The position numbers were made by a program, and so were the translations under genes. The notes below the pieces were generated by a model that did not search any database, was not told the DNA's origin, and saw only the letters and a program-made list of their open reading frames with translations. Below, one piece after another: positions 8,937 to 17,206 of a stretch of DNA of 36,482 bases (the stretch's first letter is position 1; every line of letters begins with the position of its first letter). Source of the stretch: an uncultured Acidimicrobiales bacterium (GTDB lineage: Bacteria > Actinomycetota > Acidimicrobiia > Acidimicrobiales > SHLQ01); the NCBI GenBank assembly GCA_905479685.1, contig CAJQNJ010000038.1, forward strand, positions 1-36,482, read 5' to 3'.

Positions 8937-9302
8937 ATGACAGATGTACTCCTTGCCACCGATGCCGATTGGCTGTTCGCCGACGTCGCTGCCTCCTTGG
9001 GTGGCACCCACAACGTCCATCGCGTTCGTGAAGGCTCAGCAGTTGCGGCAGCGATCGCAGCGGTCGAGCCAGAACTCGTCATTCTCGACCTACAGATCGG
9101 CAACATGGGTGGCGTCGCGACATCGCTGCTCATCAAACAGGAGGCCAGGGCGGGACGTCTGCCCGATGTTCCGGTACTTCTTCTTCTCGACCGAGAGGCT
9201 GACGAGTTCCTTGCGACGACCTCTGATGCGGATGCATGGGTGACCAAACCGCTGAACTCTCTTGCGCTGCGCCGAGCTGCGCAACAATTACTTCCGGCCT
9301 GA
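8937..9302 (+). CDS. Stand-alone response-regulator receiver domain
   Basis: A 121-residue protein that is only a CheY-like receiver. It has an acidic N-terminal pocket (ATDADW), the phosphoacceptor Asp in LVILDLQIGNMGG, a Ser/Thr-containing beta-4 region (VPVLLLLDRE) and the conserved Lys in WVTKPLN. There is no DNA-binding or enzymatic output domain, so it probably works by protein-protein contact, for example in a phosphorelay or partner switch. ATG 8937 was preferred over the upstream extension to 8871 because the receiver fold begins there (MTDVLLATDADW). No histidine kinase is nearby. The divergent STAS gene is 126 nt away and could belong to the same circuit (inference). Confidence 0.88.
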   Translation: MTDVLLATDADWLFADVAASLGGTHNVHRVREGSAVAAAIAAVEPELVILDLQIGNMGGVATSLLIKQEARAGRLPDVPVLLLLDREADEFLATTSDADAWVTKPLNSLALRRAAQQLLPA

Positions 9303-9415
9303 GACACCGGAAAAGGCAAAGCCGATCAGCCACATCGCACTCAGCGGCCACGACCATCGCCGTGAAATCGGAGCATCACTTGCCGTAGACAACAAGCGCG
9401 GGAAGGATGAGGGCC

Positions 9416-11776
9416 ATGACTGCAGAGGTTCAACGATCAATTCTGCCCATTCCTGAAGTGAAGCACGTGGGTCTCACCACGTATGACGCGAAGGATCCAG
9501 ATACCAAGTTCCCGCCGATCCGGGATGTCCGGCCGCCCGAGGGCGCGCCCAATGTGATCGTCATCCTGATCGACGATTGCGGGTTTGGTGCGACCAGCGC
9601 GTTCGGTGGGCCAGTGAGTACCCCGACAGCGGAACGGCTCGCGAGTGGGGGCTTGAAACTCAACCGGTTCCACACCACGGCGCTGTGCTCGCCGACACGT
9701 CAGGCGTTGCTGACGGGCCGTAACCATCATTCGGTGAACATGGGCGGCATCACCGAAATGGCGACCTCGGCTCCCGGGTACACGTCGGTGCTTCCCAAAG
9801 ACAAAGCACCCTTGCCGATGACGCTCAAGCTCAACGGGTACTCAACGGCCCAGTTCGGGAAATGTCATGAAGTGCCCGTCTGGCAGACCAGTCCGATCGG
9901 ACCGTTCGACTCATGGCCCACAGGTGGCGGCGGATTCGAGTACTTCTATGGCTTCATCGGTGGTGAGGCGGACCAGTACTTCCCATCGCTCTACGAGGGC
10001 ACGATTCCGATCGAGCCCAACAAGACGCCTGACGAGGGCTACCACTTCACCGAAGACATGACCAACAAGGCAATCGGTTGGGTGCGCCAGCAGAAGGCGC
10101 TCATGGCCGACAAGCCCTTCTTCATGTATTACGCGCCTGGGGCAACGCATGCTCCCCACCACGTGCCGGACGAATGGATCGAGAAGTACAAGGGCAGGTT
10201 CGACAGCGGGTGGGATCAACTACGAGAAGAGACCTTCGAGCGCCAGAAGGCCCTCGGCGTCATCCCACAAGACGCTGTTCTCACCGACCGGCCCGACGAA
10301 ATTCCTGCCTACGACGACATGCCCGAAGAGCTCAAACCGATCCTCGCTCGTGAGATGGAGACCTACGCGGGCTTCCTCGAGCACACCGACCATCACATTG
10401 GTCGGCTGGTCGACGCGCTGCAAGATCTCGAGATTCTCGATGACACGTTGATCTATTACATCATTGGCGACAACGGGGCCTCTGCAGAAGGAACCCTGAA
10501 CGGTTGCTTCAATGAAATCGCGGTTCTCAACGGGATGGGCACGATCGAGACACCAGAGTTCCTGATGAGCAAGATCGATGACTTCGGTGGCCCGGAAGCC
10601 TCCAACCACTACGCCGTCGGCTGGGCCCACGCGATGGACACGCCGTATCAATGGACGAAGCAGGTTGCGTCGCACTGGGGTGGCACTCGCAACGGAACGA
10701 TCGTGCACTGGCCCAACGGGATCGACGCAAAAGGTGAGATTCGTTCACAGTTCTCCCACGTCATCGATGTCGCGCCGACCATTCTCGAAGCCGCGGGAAT
10801 TCCGGCACCGACGATCGTCAACAGCGTGCAGCAGGCACCTCTTGAAGGCTCCAGCATGATGTACGCGTTCGACGATTCTGATGCAGCCGAACGTCACACG
10901 ACGCAATACTTCGAGATGTTCTGCAACCGCGGTATCTACCACGAGGGTTGGACTGCTGTGACCCGGCACACCGTCCCGTGGGTCGGCCCGCTTGAACAGT
11001 CGTTCGATGAGGACGTCTGGGAGCTGTACGACACCAACACCGACTGGACCCAGTCGAATGACCTGGCAGAGAAGCATCCCGAGAAACTCGCTGAACTGCA
11101 GCGACTGTTTCTGATCGAGGCGACCAAGTACAACGTCGTGCCGCTCGATGACCGTTCGTTCGAGCGTTTCAACTCAGATCTGGCCGGTCGGCCGCAGTTG
11201 ATCAAGGGAAAGACGCAGATGCTGTTCGGCGGCATGCATCGACTTCAGGAACACGTCATCTTGAATGTTCACAACAAGTCGTATTCGCTGACCGCTGAAA
11301 TCGAGGTGCCCGAATCGGGCGCGTCCGGCGTCATTGTCTCCCTCGGTGCCGGCATCGGGGGCTGGAGCCTCTACGCACACGAAGGCAAGCTCAAGCATTG
11401 CTACAACTTCTTCGGCATCGACAAGTACTTCGCTCAGAGCGATGGGGAGATACCGGCCGGCACGCATCAGGTTCGGCTCGAGTTCAGTTACGACGGTGGC
11501 GGCCTGGCCAAGGGTGGCACTGTTTCGCTCTTCATCGACGGCCAGAAAGACGGTGAGGGCCGCGTCGACATGACGGTGCCGATGCTGTTCGGCACCGATA
11601 CCTGCGACGTGGGGAGTGATGCCGCCTCGCCGGTCTCGCCCGACTATGGGCCCAAAGACAACGCGTTCAACGGGACCGTGAACTGGGTACAGATCGACAT
11701 CGATGAGAACGCCGAGGATCTCGACCACCTGATCACGCCAGAAGAGCGCTACAAGGTTGCGATTGCGCGGCAGTAG
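9416..11776 (+). CDS. Sulfatase (arylsulfatase, AtsD-like, ~786 aa)
   Basis: A type I sulfatase hydrolysing sulfate esters. Metal-binding residues are seen in VIVILIDDCGFG. The active-site signature CSPTRQALLTGRN holds the Cys that a formylglycine-generating enzyme converts to formylglycine. Other motifs are GKCHEVP and IGDNGASAEGT. The last ~200 residues form a beta-rich C-terminal domain (VIVSLGAGIGGWSLY...). The size matches the ~790-residue mycobacterial AtsD type. No signal peptide is visible, so it is probably cytoplasmic. ATG 9416 is preferred to ATG 9407 because GGAAGGA lies 8 nt before it and would be directly against the earlier ATG. No formylglycine-generating enzyme or sulfate transporter is adjacent, and the substrate cannot be read from sequence. 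Confidence 0.93.
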   Translation: MTAEVQRSILPIPEVKHVGLTTYDAKDPDTKFPPIRDVRPPEGAPNVIVILIDDCGFGATSAFGGPVSTPTAERLASGGLKLNRFHTTALCSPTRQALLTGRNHHSVNMGGITEMATSAPGYTSVLPKDKAPLPMTLKLNGYSTAQFGKCHEVPVWQTSPIGPFDSWPTGGGGFEYFYGFIGGEADQYFPSLYEGTIPIEPNKTPDEGYHFTEDMTNKAIGWVRQQKALMADKPFFMYYAPGATHAPHHVPDEWIEKYKGRFDSGWDQLREETFERQKALGVIPQDAVLTDRPDEIPAYDDMPEELKPILAREMETYAGFLEHTDHHIGRLVDALQDLEILDDTLIYYIIGDNGASAEGTLNGCFNEIAVLNGMGTIETPEFLMSKIDDFGGPEASNHYAVGWAHAMDTPYQWTKQVASHWGGTRNGTIVHWPNGIDAKGEIRSQFSHVIDVAPTILEAAGIPAPTIVNSVQQAPLEGSSMMYAFDDSDAAERHTTQYFEMFCNRGIYHEGWTAVTRHTVPWVGPLEQSFDEDVWELYDTNTDWTQSNDLAEKHPEKLAELQRLFLIEATKYNVVPLDDRSFERFNSDLAGRPQLIKGKTQMLFGGMHRLQEHVILNVHNKSYSLTAEIEVPESGASGVIVSLGAGIGGWSLYAHEGKLKHCYNFFGIDKYFAQSDGEIPAGTHQVRLEFSYDGGGLAKGGTVSLFIDGQKDGEGRVDMTVPMLFGTDTCDVGSDAASPVSPDYGPKDNAFNGTVNWVQIDIDENAEDLDHLITPEERYKVAIARQ

Positions 11777-11925
11777 TTGCCGCCTGCAACGACCAGCTCG
11801 AGCTGAACGTGACCAGCAGCAACGCGTCGAACCGATCGAGGGGTCGGATCAGTCGGTACCGGACCAACAACGCAAAGGTGGTCAGCACCAATGAGGTACG
11901 GCTGGGCTCGATGCCATCGTGGCCG

Positions 11926-11931
11926 TATACT
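11926..11931 (+). promoter_or_regulatory. -10 box TATACT of tRNA-Pro
   Basis: TATACT lies 13 nt before the 5' end of the tRNA, the best match to TATAAT in this intergenic stretch (11777-11944, otherwise featureless). No clear -35 box is visible. Confidence 0.5.
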
Positions 11932-11944
11932 CGCCCATGCAATT

Positions 11945-12018
11945 CGGGTAGTAGCGCAGCTTGGTAGCGCGCCTCGTTCGGGACGAGGAGGTCGGAGGTT
12001 CAAATCCTCTCTACCCGA
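11945..12018 (+). tRNA. tRNA-Pro (anticodon CGG)
   Basis: A full cloverleaf can be drawn. The acceptor stem CGGGTAG pairs with CTACCCG, the D-stem is GCGC/GCGC with loop AGCTTGGTA, and the anticodon stem is CCTCG/CGAGG with loop TTCGGGA (anticodon CGG, reading CCG). The T-arm is GGAGG-TTCAAAT-CCTCT. The discriminator base is A, and CCA is not encoded (ACA follows the stem). Length is 74 nt. Confidence 0.96.
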
Positions 12019-12060
12019 CAGAAGTTTCTCCCTGACCGCGAGGCCAGCAAGTACGGGCGA

Positions 12061-12888
12061 TCAGCCTTGACCGATACCCGAGATGATCTCGAGGATCGTC
12101 GTTCCACAGACCTCTTGGGTCATGAACGATGGATCGGTGGCAGCTGAGTCGAGGTCCAAGCCGGAGCCGAGCTCCTGTTCGAGGCAGGCCACGAGCTCCT
12201 CGTCGAGGCCGAACTGGTCGAAGATCGCCTGCGCTGCGTCAGGATTGATCTCGAGGCCCTCGAGGTCAGCTGGATCGATGCCCAAGTCGGCTGGATCGAT
12301 TCCCTCAGGAAGGAGACCGTCGAGGACATCTGGCGTGTCGTCCTCGAGCACATTGTCGATTCCGCACACCTCTTTCAAGTAAGTGTCGATCCGATCGCCG
12401 GAGGCATCGAGTGCCACCGTATCGAGTGCGTCCATCTCCGCTCCCAGGGCCTCGTCGAAGAAGTTGTAGTCGTACTTCTCGAGAATGGTTCCCATCTGAC
12501 GGATGCCATCGAGCGAACTCTCGAAGTCATCGCGAATCTCAGCTGGCGCGATCGAAATCACTTCGCCATAGAGCTCTTCTGCCTCCTCGAAGAATTCTGG
12601 ACCAATCGTCAGGCTCACGTTCTCGAACGGTTCGTTCTCGTCGAACTCACGAGCCTTCTCACAGAACTCGTTGCTGTCGTCACCCGAAAAATCCTCATCG
12701 ACCTCTGTGGTGCTCGGGGCGCCAGTCGTCGAGGACTGCTCGCTGAGCTCTGACGAAGTGGTGGTCGTTTCGGCCGTTTCGGCCGTGGTGGCCGTGTCGG
12801 CCGTGGTGGTCGTGTCGGTACCGTCGCTACCGCATGCCGTTGCGATCACCATCGTCACGGTCACGAGTGCCCAGAGTCGCTTGATCAT
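12061..12888 (-). CDS. Putative acidic lipoprotein with Thr/Ser-rich linker, unknown function
   Basis: I do not recognise a family. The 275-residue protein begins MIKRLWALVTVTMVIATACGS, a signal peptide with lipobox-like ATAC, so it is probably a secreted lipoprotein. Residues ~21-65 form a low-complexity Thr/Ser/Ala linker, encoded by an imperfect DNA repeat. The rest is strongly acidic, with short direct repeats (GIDPADL twice) and four Cys outside the lipobox (FCEKAR, EVCGID, ACLEQE, EVCGTT) that could form two disulfides. The start ATG 12888 has AAGGA about 8 nt upstream. Convergent with tRNA-Pro; nothing in the context indicates a role. Confidence 0.8.
   Translation of the reverse strand: MIKRLWALVTVTMVIATACGSDGTDTTTTADTATTAETAETTTTSSELSEQSSTTGAPSTTEVDEDFSGDDSNEFCEKAREFDENEPFENVSLTIGPEFFEEAEELYGEVISIAPAEIRDDFESSLDGIRQMGTILEKYDYNFFDEALGAEMDALDTVALDASGDRIDTYLKEVCGIDNVLEDDTPDVLDGLLPEGIDPADLGIDPADLEGLEINPDAAQAIFDQFGLDEELVACLEQELGSGLDLDSAATDPSFMTQEVCGTTILEIISGIGQG
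12768..12817. repeat. Imperfect short tandem repeat encoding Thr/Ala linker
   Basis: Units of about 9 bp related to TTTCGGCCG / GTGTCGGCCG / GTGGTGGCCG repeat several times inside the lipoprotein gene and encode its Thr-Ala-rich spacer. Length variation between strains would be likely. Confidence 0.6.
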
Positions 12889-12958
12889 CTCGGAGTCCTT
12901 CCTCGGTCTTGCCTTCGAACCCTAGCTCCATCGGTTTGAGCACAATCCGCATGAAGGT

Positions 12959-14119
12959 TCATGTGTCGAGACCAACAATCTCGAGTTCCGGGCGCACTCT
13001 CAGGACCCGCAGAACCCGCAGACCTCCAAACACGACTCCCGCAACCACGATCGACCACGCCGCAACGATCAGCTGACCGAGGATCTGCGCAAAGAATTGA
13101 TTCGAGTCGAGTCCGTTGGCGATCAATGACGCCCACACCCCACCTGCTCCGAACACACCGACCACGCCGACTGGGTCATCGATCTGCCAGCGCTCAACCT
13201 GCGCGACACCGACGAACGCGATGACCCCTCCGATGGCGCCGATTGCGAGCGCTGGTGCTGGATCGACATCGAGCAACGAACCCGACACCGACACCACGCC
13301 AACCAAGAACCCACGGGACACGACTGAAGTATCAACGAAACCCACACTGCGCAGACCAAGCAATGCTGCCGAGCCTGCTCCAGCCGACCCGGCAATGACC
13401 ACGGCGAGGGATGCGGTCGCAACGTCGTCACTCCACGCTGCCGTGTTGAGTGCCGACAGACCGATCGAGCCTGCCAAGAAGACAACCGTGCCAGCGCTCA
13501 CCATCGCTGCCGACTTGCCTGGTATGGCTCGGAAATCGCCGCTCGGACCAATCCGACCCAACCGAGGCCCGATCACCATCGCTCCAACCAGTGCAAACCA
13601 GCCCGACATGGTGAACAACGTCGCCGCTGCGGAATCAACGAAGCCAGAATCGCCGATCGTGATGGAACCAAGGATCCCATCTGTTTCAAGGGACCGCCTG
13701 GTGAGGGGGACAGCGAATCCACCGGCCACGAGGCCGACGAGCACGTGGGCGACAAACGTTGCCCGTTCGGCAAGTGCTGCCATGACCAGCGCACCGAAGA
13801 GGCTGGAGATCGCAATCTGTTGGAAGATCAACGATCCCGTGGTCGCTGAATCGGCGGTCACCCGCTGTGCGAGCTCGACGTCGAGGAGAAAGAATCCATC
13901 GCTTCCATACCATTGGTTTCCTGAGGAAACCCCGAGCGCATATCCGCACACGACAACGCCGAGGACCGCGCCGATCACACCTCCGAGGTGACGCGCTGCC
14001 CCAGTACTGACCGTACGTCGGCGAGTCATTCCCTCGACGATCATGACAATGCCACCGTGCATCACTACGAGCAATGATCCGGAGACCACGGCCCACACGG
14101 TGTTCACATCATCGCCCAT
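12959..14119 (-). CDS. Degenerate Amt/Rh-family membrane protein lacking both pore histidines
   Basis: 386 residues with about 11 hydrophobic segments and an N-terminal NTVWAVVSGSLLVVMHGG that matches the Amt opening (NTAWVLVSAALVLLM...). Other Amt landmarks remain: FQQIAISSLFGALVMAALAER (compare FQ...ITPALI.GA.AER), MSGWFALVGAMVIGPR and DDPVGVVGVFGAGG (compare DDPVDAFGVHG). The two twin pore histidines of E. coli AmtB (H168, H318) align by eye with F169 and F323, so normal ammonium conduction is unlikely; a sensor or altered-substrate channel is possible. It is divergent from the membrane GGDEF/EAL gene with ~126 nt between starts. No glnK follows. Family membership is moderately certain; function is not. 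Confidence 0.75.
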   Translation of the reverse strand: MGDDVNTVWAVVSGSLLVVMHGGIVMIVEGMTRRRTVSTGAARHLGGVIGAVLGVVVCGYALGVSSGNQWYGSDGFFLLDVELAQRVTADSATTGSLIFQQIAISSLFGALVMAALAERATFVAHVLVGLVAGGFAVPLTRRSLETDGILGSITIGDSGFVDSAAATLFTMSGWFALVGAMVIGPRLGRIGPSGDFRAIPGKSAAMVSAGTVVFLAGSIGLSALNTAAWSDDVATASLAVVIAGSAGAGSAALLGLRSVGFVDTSVVSRGFLVGVVSVSGSLLDVDPAPALAIGAIGGVIAFVGVAQVERWQIDDPVGVVGVFGAGGVWASLIANGLDSNQFFAQILGQLIVAAWSIVVAGVVFGGLRVLRVLRVRPELEIVGLDT

Positions 14120-14245
14120 ACGTTGGCGATTTCACCACGTTGAGTAGCCAAGCGCCCACGCGGACTGAAATCGTGGTCAACAACGACCAGAAGCTGCCGA
14201 TTGAAATACGTGGCTTTTCGACTTCGGATCGGGGATGGATCATCG

Positions 14246-17206
14246 ATGAACCAATCGGCACGCAAGGCGCGCCGACGTCCGCTTCTGCGCAGACTCTCGA
14301 TCGGCCCGAGGCTCCTCCTTTTCATCGCTGTCCCAACCGTGGCCCTGATCAGCCTCATCGCGCTGTTGGTCTGGTCCGATGCCCAGTCCCTGCTCGAACT
14401 GCGCAGGTTTCGAGCCGTCACCGAGAACGTCACCGAGAACGTCGAAGCACGTGCGACCGTCCAGGCCGAACGTCACCAGCTCGTGGATGGTGACCCCACG
14501 ACACCAGCGACCTCTGACGAGGACCCGGGGCTCGGCTTCAATGCCGATGTGCGCTCTGCTCTTCGAGACCTCGACGCCTCTTCCGATATCGGACAGGATC
14601 TCTCTACCGCCCGCGAGCTGTCGGGGACGCGCCAGTCCCGCCAGGCTGCTCAGATCTACACCAAACTCGTCGATGCATTCAGCGCGTCGATCGAAGCCGA
14701 ACTCGCGAGCACACCATTGGGACGAGCTGAACAGCGTAAAAGTGCACTTCTTGCGCTTCTCGAAGCCGAGGAGTCCTACCTGCTCGAGGATCTGGAAGCC
14801 CGACTCGGCGACGGCGACCCGATTGTCTTGACCCGCCTCAACACGTCCGCCTCCGGCGCGCTCGGACGATTCACGAACAATGCAACTCCCGAGGGCACAC
14901 AGTCGCTCGAGGAGCTTTCGGTCTCGAGCGCATGGCGCACGCTCACCTTGCTTCGAGCCCAGTTCGTGGACGCTCCATCGAATGGCCTTGATGAGGAAAC
15001 GTGGAAACTCGCCGCAGACGTGCGACGGCTGACGCTTGCCGACCTGGTCAGCGACGAGACCACGACGTTTCGCACCTCGATCGCTCGAGCTGCCGACAAG
15101 GAACTCGGTCGACTTCTGCTACTCACTTCTATCGTCGGTGGCGTCTTGATTCTCGCAATCATGGGGGCGACAGCGCTGCGACGAAGCATCGTGGGACCAC
15201 TCTCCACACTTCGCTCGAATGCTCGTCAACTGTCGAAAGGTGAACTCACACCGATCACTGATCCGGCGGCGGACGAGATCGCCGAGGTATCGGGAGCGTT
15301 CTCGTCACTCTCCTCCACGATGGAACACATCTGGACGGACATTGATCGGGTGAGGTCATCGATTGCCGATGGTGTCTACGACAAACGAATCGACACCAGC
15401 GAACTCGAGGGCGACTGGCTTCGCCTTGCCGACACGGTGAACGCCACGTTGTCGACGAGCGAGGCACACCGCGACAGCGTCCGTGAAGAACTCGACCGTC
15501 GTGATGTCATGACGGAGATCTCCAATGCAGCGGTGCTCGCAGAGTCTGCGTCTGCACTCACCTCAGCGGTTCTCCATCACCTTCCGCGGGCACTCGCTGG
15601 ATCTCACGCCCATCTGCACGAGCACCCGAGCGGACCTCCGCACATCGATCTCGGCATCACCCTCGAACCAAGCATCTCTGCACTTGAAATACCGACGCTT
15701 GCGGACCAAGCACAACTCGTCCAGCTCCGTGATGGTCGGGGTGTGGCGAGTCTTGTCACCTTTCCCGTCGGTCCGCCCGCCGTTCTCGTGCTCGTCTTCG
15801 GCGACATCGGACCAGCCCAACCTGAACCGCTCGTCTCACTCATCGAGACCGCAGGACGCATTCTTGCCCAAGCGCACCGCCGGCAGCAGGCCGAGACGAG
15901 CGCCACCCACAGCCGCGAGCACGATCTGCTCACCGGTCTTCCGAACTCGAGCCACCTGCAGCGGTGGTTCTCCGAGCAGACCGACCCTTCGACTCTCTGG
16001 ATTGCGCTCGGCCTGCACCCGCAGCGCCTCGACGAACTCGACGGGTCGTTCGGTCGCGATGCGCGGGATCTCGTTCTACGAGAAGTCGCCAAGCAGATCG
16101 AACTGATCGTCAAGACGGAGTTGGCGGCCGCTGGAGCCAAGGGCTCGATCGCTCGAGTTGGCCAGCCAGATTTCGTCGCGTTGCTTCCAGAGGAACACTC
16201 GGCACAGTTGATCCACTCACTCGTGGAGGCATTCGCCAAGCCGCTCCAGATCAACGGCTCACACATCAGCGTCAACCTCACGGTCGGCGTCGACCAGATC
16301 GAGACTGCAGATCGCGACCTGACCCAAACGCTTGCAAATCTCTCCGCCACGATCCGCCAAGCCGATGGGCGCGATACCGAAATCGTACATTTCGAGTCGC
16401 GCTACCGCGACGAAGTCCGCCGGCGCACACAACTCATCGGCTGGCTGGAACAAGCCATCGGAAACCGCGATCTCTCGATTCACTTCCAACCTGTCGTCAA
16501 CGCCGTGACCACAGAGATCGAGGGATACGAGTGCTTGATCCGAGGAGAACTCGATGGAACGTCGGTCTCCCCGGGCGAATTCATCCCCCTGGCCGAGGAG
16601 ACCAACCTGATCATGGCGATCGGCGAGTTCGCATTGCGAGAGGCCTGCGCGGCACTTCCATTCCTGCCAGGGCAGTCTCCCTACGTTGCCGTGAACCTGT
16701 CTCCCGTGGAACTCGGCGATCCCCATCTGCTCGACCGCGTCGATTCGGTCCTCACCCAGTCCAACGTGGACCGCAGCCGAGTCGTGTTCGAGATCACCGA
16801 GGGAATCGCGGCATCACAAGCAGATATCGAAGTGCTGCATCGGTTGCGCCGGATCGGGGTCAAGATTGCGATCGACGACTTCGGCTCCGGCCAATCGAAT
16901 CTTTCGTACCTCCACTCGCTGCCAGCCCAGATTCTCAAGCTCGATCGCAGCTTGATCACGCCGATCGTCGACGACGCCGGCGCAGCAGGGATCGTGCGCA
17001 AGGCGATCGAGATGGCACACGACCTCGGCATGACCGTGGTCGGCGAAGGCGTCGAGACGAATGACGAGCTCAACGCGCTCCGGCGTGTCCGATGTGATCT
17101 GGTCCAAGGTTGGCTCACTGGCCGACCAGCGCCGCTCGACAGCTTCATCGAGATCACCGTCAATCGTCCCGTCAACCAGATCAACACGCCGAACGAGTTG
17201 CGATGA
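14246..17206 (+). CDS. Membrane HAMP-GGDEF-EAL protein, likely c-di-GMP phosphodiesterase
   Basis: 986 residues from ATG 14246 (GGGGATGGA upstream; the frame extends to TTG 14201). TM1 is ~22-42 and TM2 ~288-310. Between them lies a ~245-residue mostly helical extracytoplasmic domain, somewhat like a NIT (nitrate/nitrite-sensing) bundle (tentative). HAMP follows (~310-365), then a linker that may be GAF-like, a GGDEF domain and an EAL domain. The GGDEF signature is replaced by VGQPDF, so cyclase activity is unlikely. The EAL domain keeps its metal and catalytic residues: E of YECLIRGE, N of NLSPVEL, E of EITEG, IDDFGSG, K of LKLDRS, E of VGEGVET and Q of QGWLTGRP. It should hydrolyse c-di-GMP. 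The stop overlaps the next gene's start (ATGA), so the downstream lipoprotein is probably its partner. Confidence 0.92.
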   Translation: MNQSARKARRRPLLRRLSIGPRLLLFIAVPTVALISLIALLVWSDAQSLLELRRFRAVTENVTENVEARATVQAERHQLVDGDPTTPATSDEDPGLGFNADVRSALRDLDASSDIGQDLSTARELSGTRQSRQAAQIYTKLVDAFSASIEAELASTPLGRAEQRKSALLALLEAEESYLLEDLEARLGDGDPIVLTRLNTSASGALGRFTNNATPEGTQSLEELSVSSAWRTLTLLRAQFVDAPSNGLDEETWKLAADVRRLTLADLVSDETTTFRTSIARAADKELGRLLLLTSIVGGVLILAIMGATALRRSIVGPLSTLRSNARQLSKGELTPITDPAADEIAEVSGAFSSLSSTMEHIWTDIDRVRSSIADGVYDKRIDTSELEGDWLRLADTVNATLSTSEAHRDSVREELDRRDVMTEISNAAVLAESASALTSAVLHHLPRALAGSHAHLHEHPSGPPHIDLGITLEPSISALEIPTLADQAQLVQLRDGRGVASLVTFPVGPPAVLVLVFGDIGPAQPEPLVSLIETAGRILAQAHRRQQAETSATHSREHDLLTGLPNSSHLQRWFSEQTDPSTLWIALGLHPQRLDELDGSFGRDARDLVLREVAKQIELIVKTELAAAGAKGSIARVGQPDFVALLPEEHSAQLIHSLVEAFAKPLQINGSHISVNLTVGVDQIETADRDLTQTLANLSATIRQADGRDTEIVHFESRYRDEVRRRTQLIGWLEQAIGNRDLSIHFQPVVNAVTTEIEGYECLIRGELDGTSVSPGEFIPLAEETNLIMAIGEFALREACAALPFLPGQSPYVAVNLSPVELGDPHLLDRVDSVLTQSNVDRSRVVFEITEGIAASQADIEVLHRLRRIGVKIAIDDFGSGQSNLSYLHSLPAQILKLDRSLITPIVDDAGAAGIVRKAIEMAHDLGMTVVGEGVETNDELNALRRVRCDLVQGWLTGRPAPLDSFIEITVNRPVNQINTPNELR

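Noticed and set aside
9292-9313. Hairpin TTCCGG...CCGGAA at the end of the receiver gene
   Set aside because: Six-bp stem without a T-run; too weak to call a terminator.
11777-11800. Short inverted repeats (GCGGCA/TGCCGC, GTTGC/GCAAC) after the sulfatase gene
   Set aside because: Short stems without a T-run; terminator not supported.
12760-12820. Repeated TCGGCCG units as a possible CRISPR or regulatory array
   Set aside because: They are in-frame codons of the lipoprotein's Thr/Ala linker, irregular and without spacers.
13116-13991. Long plus-strand ORF (291 codons) opposite the Amt-like gene
   Set aside because: Its translation is low-complexity Thr/Pro/Ala without a recognisable domain, while the minus-strand frame gives a clear multi-span membrane protein. 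It is a GC-driven shadow.
15964-17064. 366-codon plus-strand ORF inside the EAL gene
   Set aside because: Arg-rich nonsense translation in another frame of a gene with intact EAL motifs.
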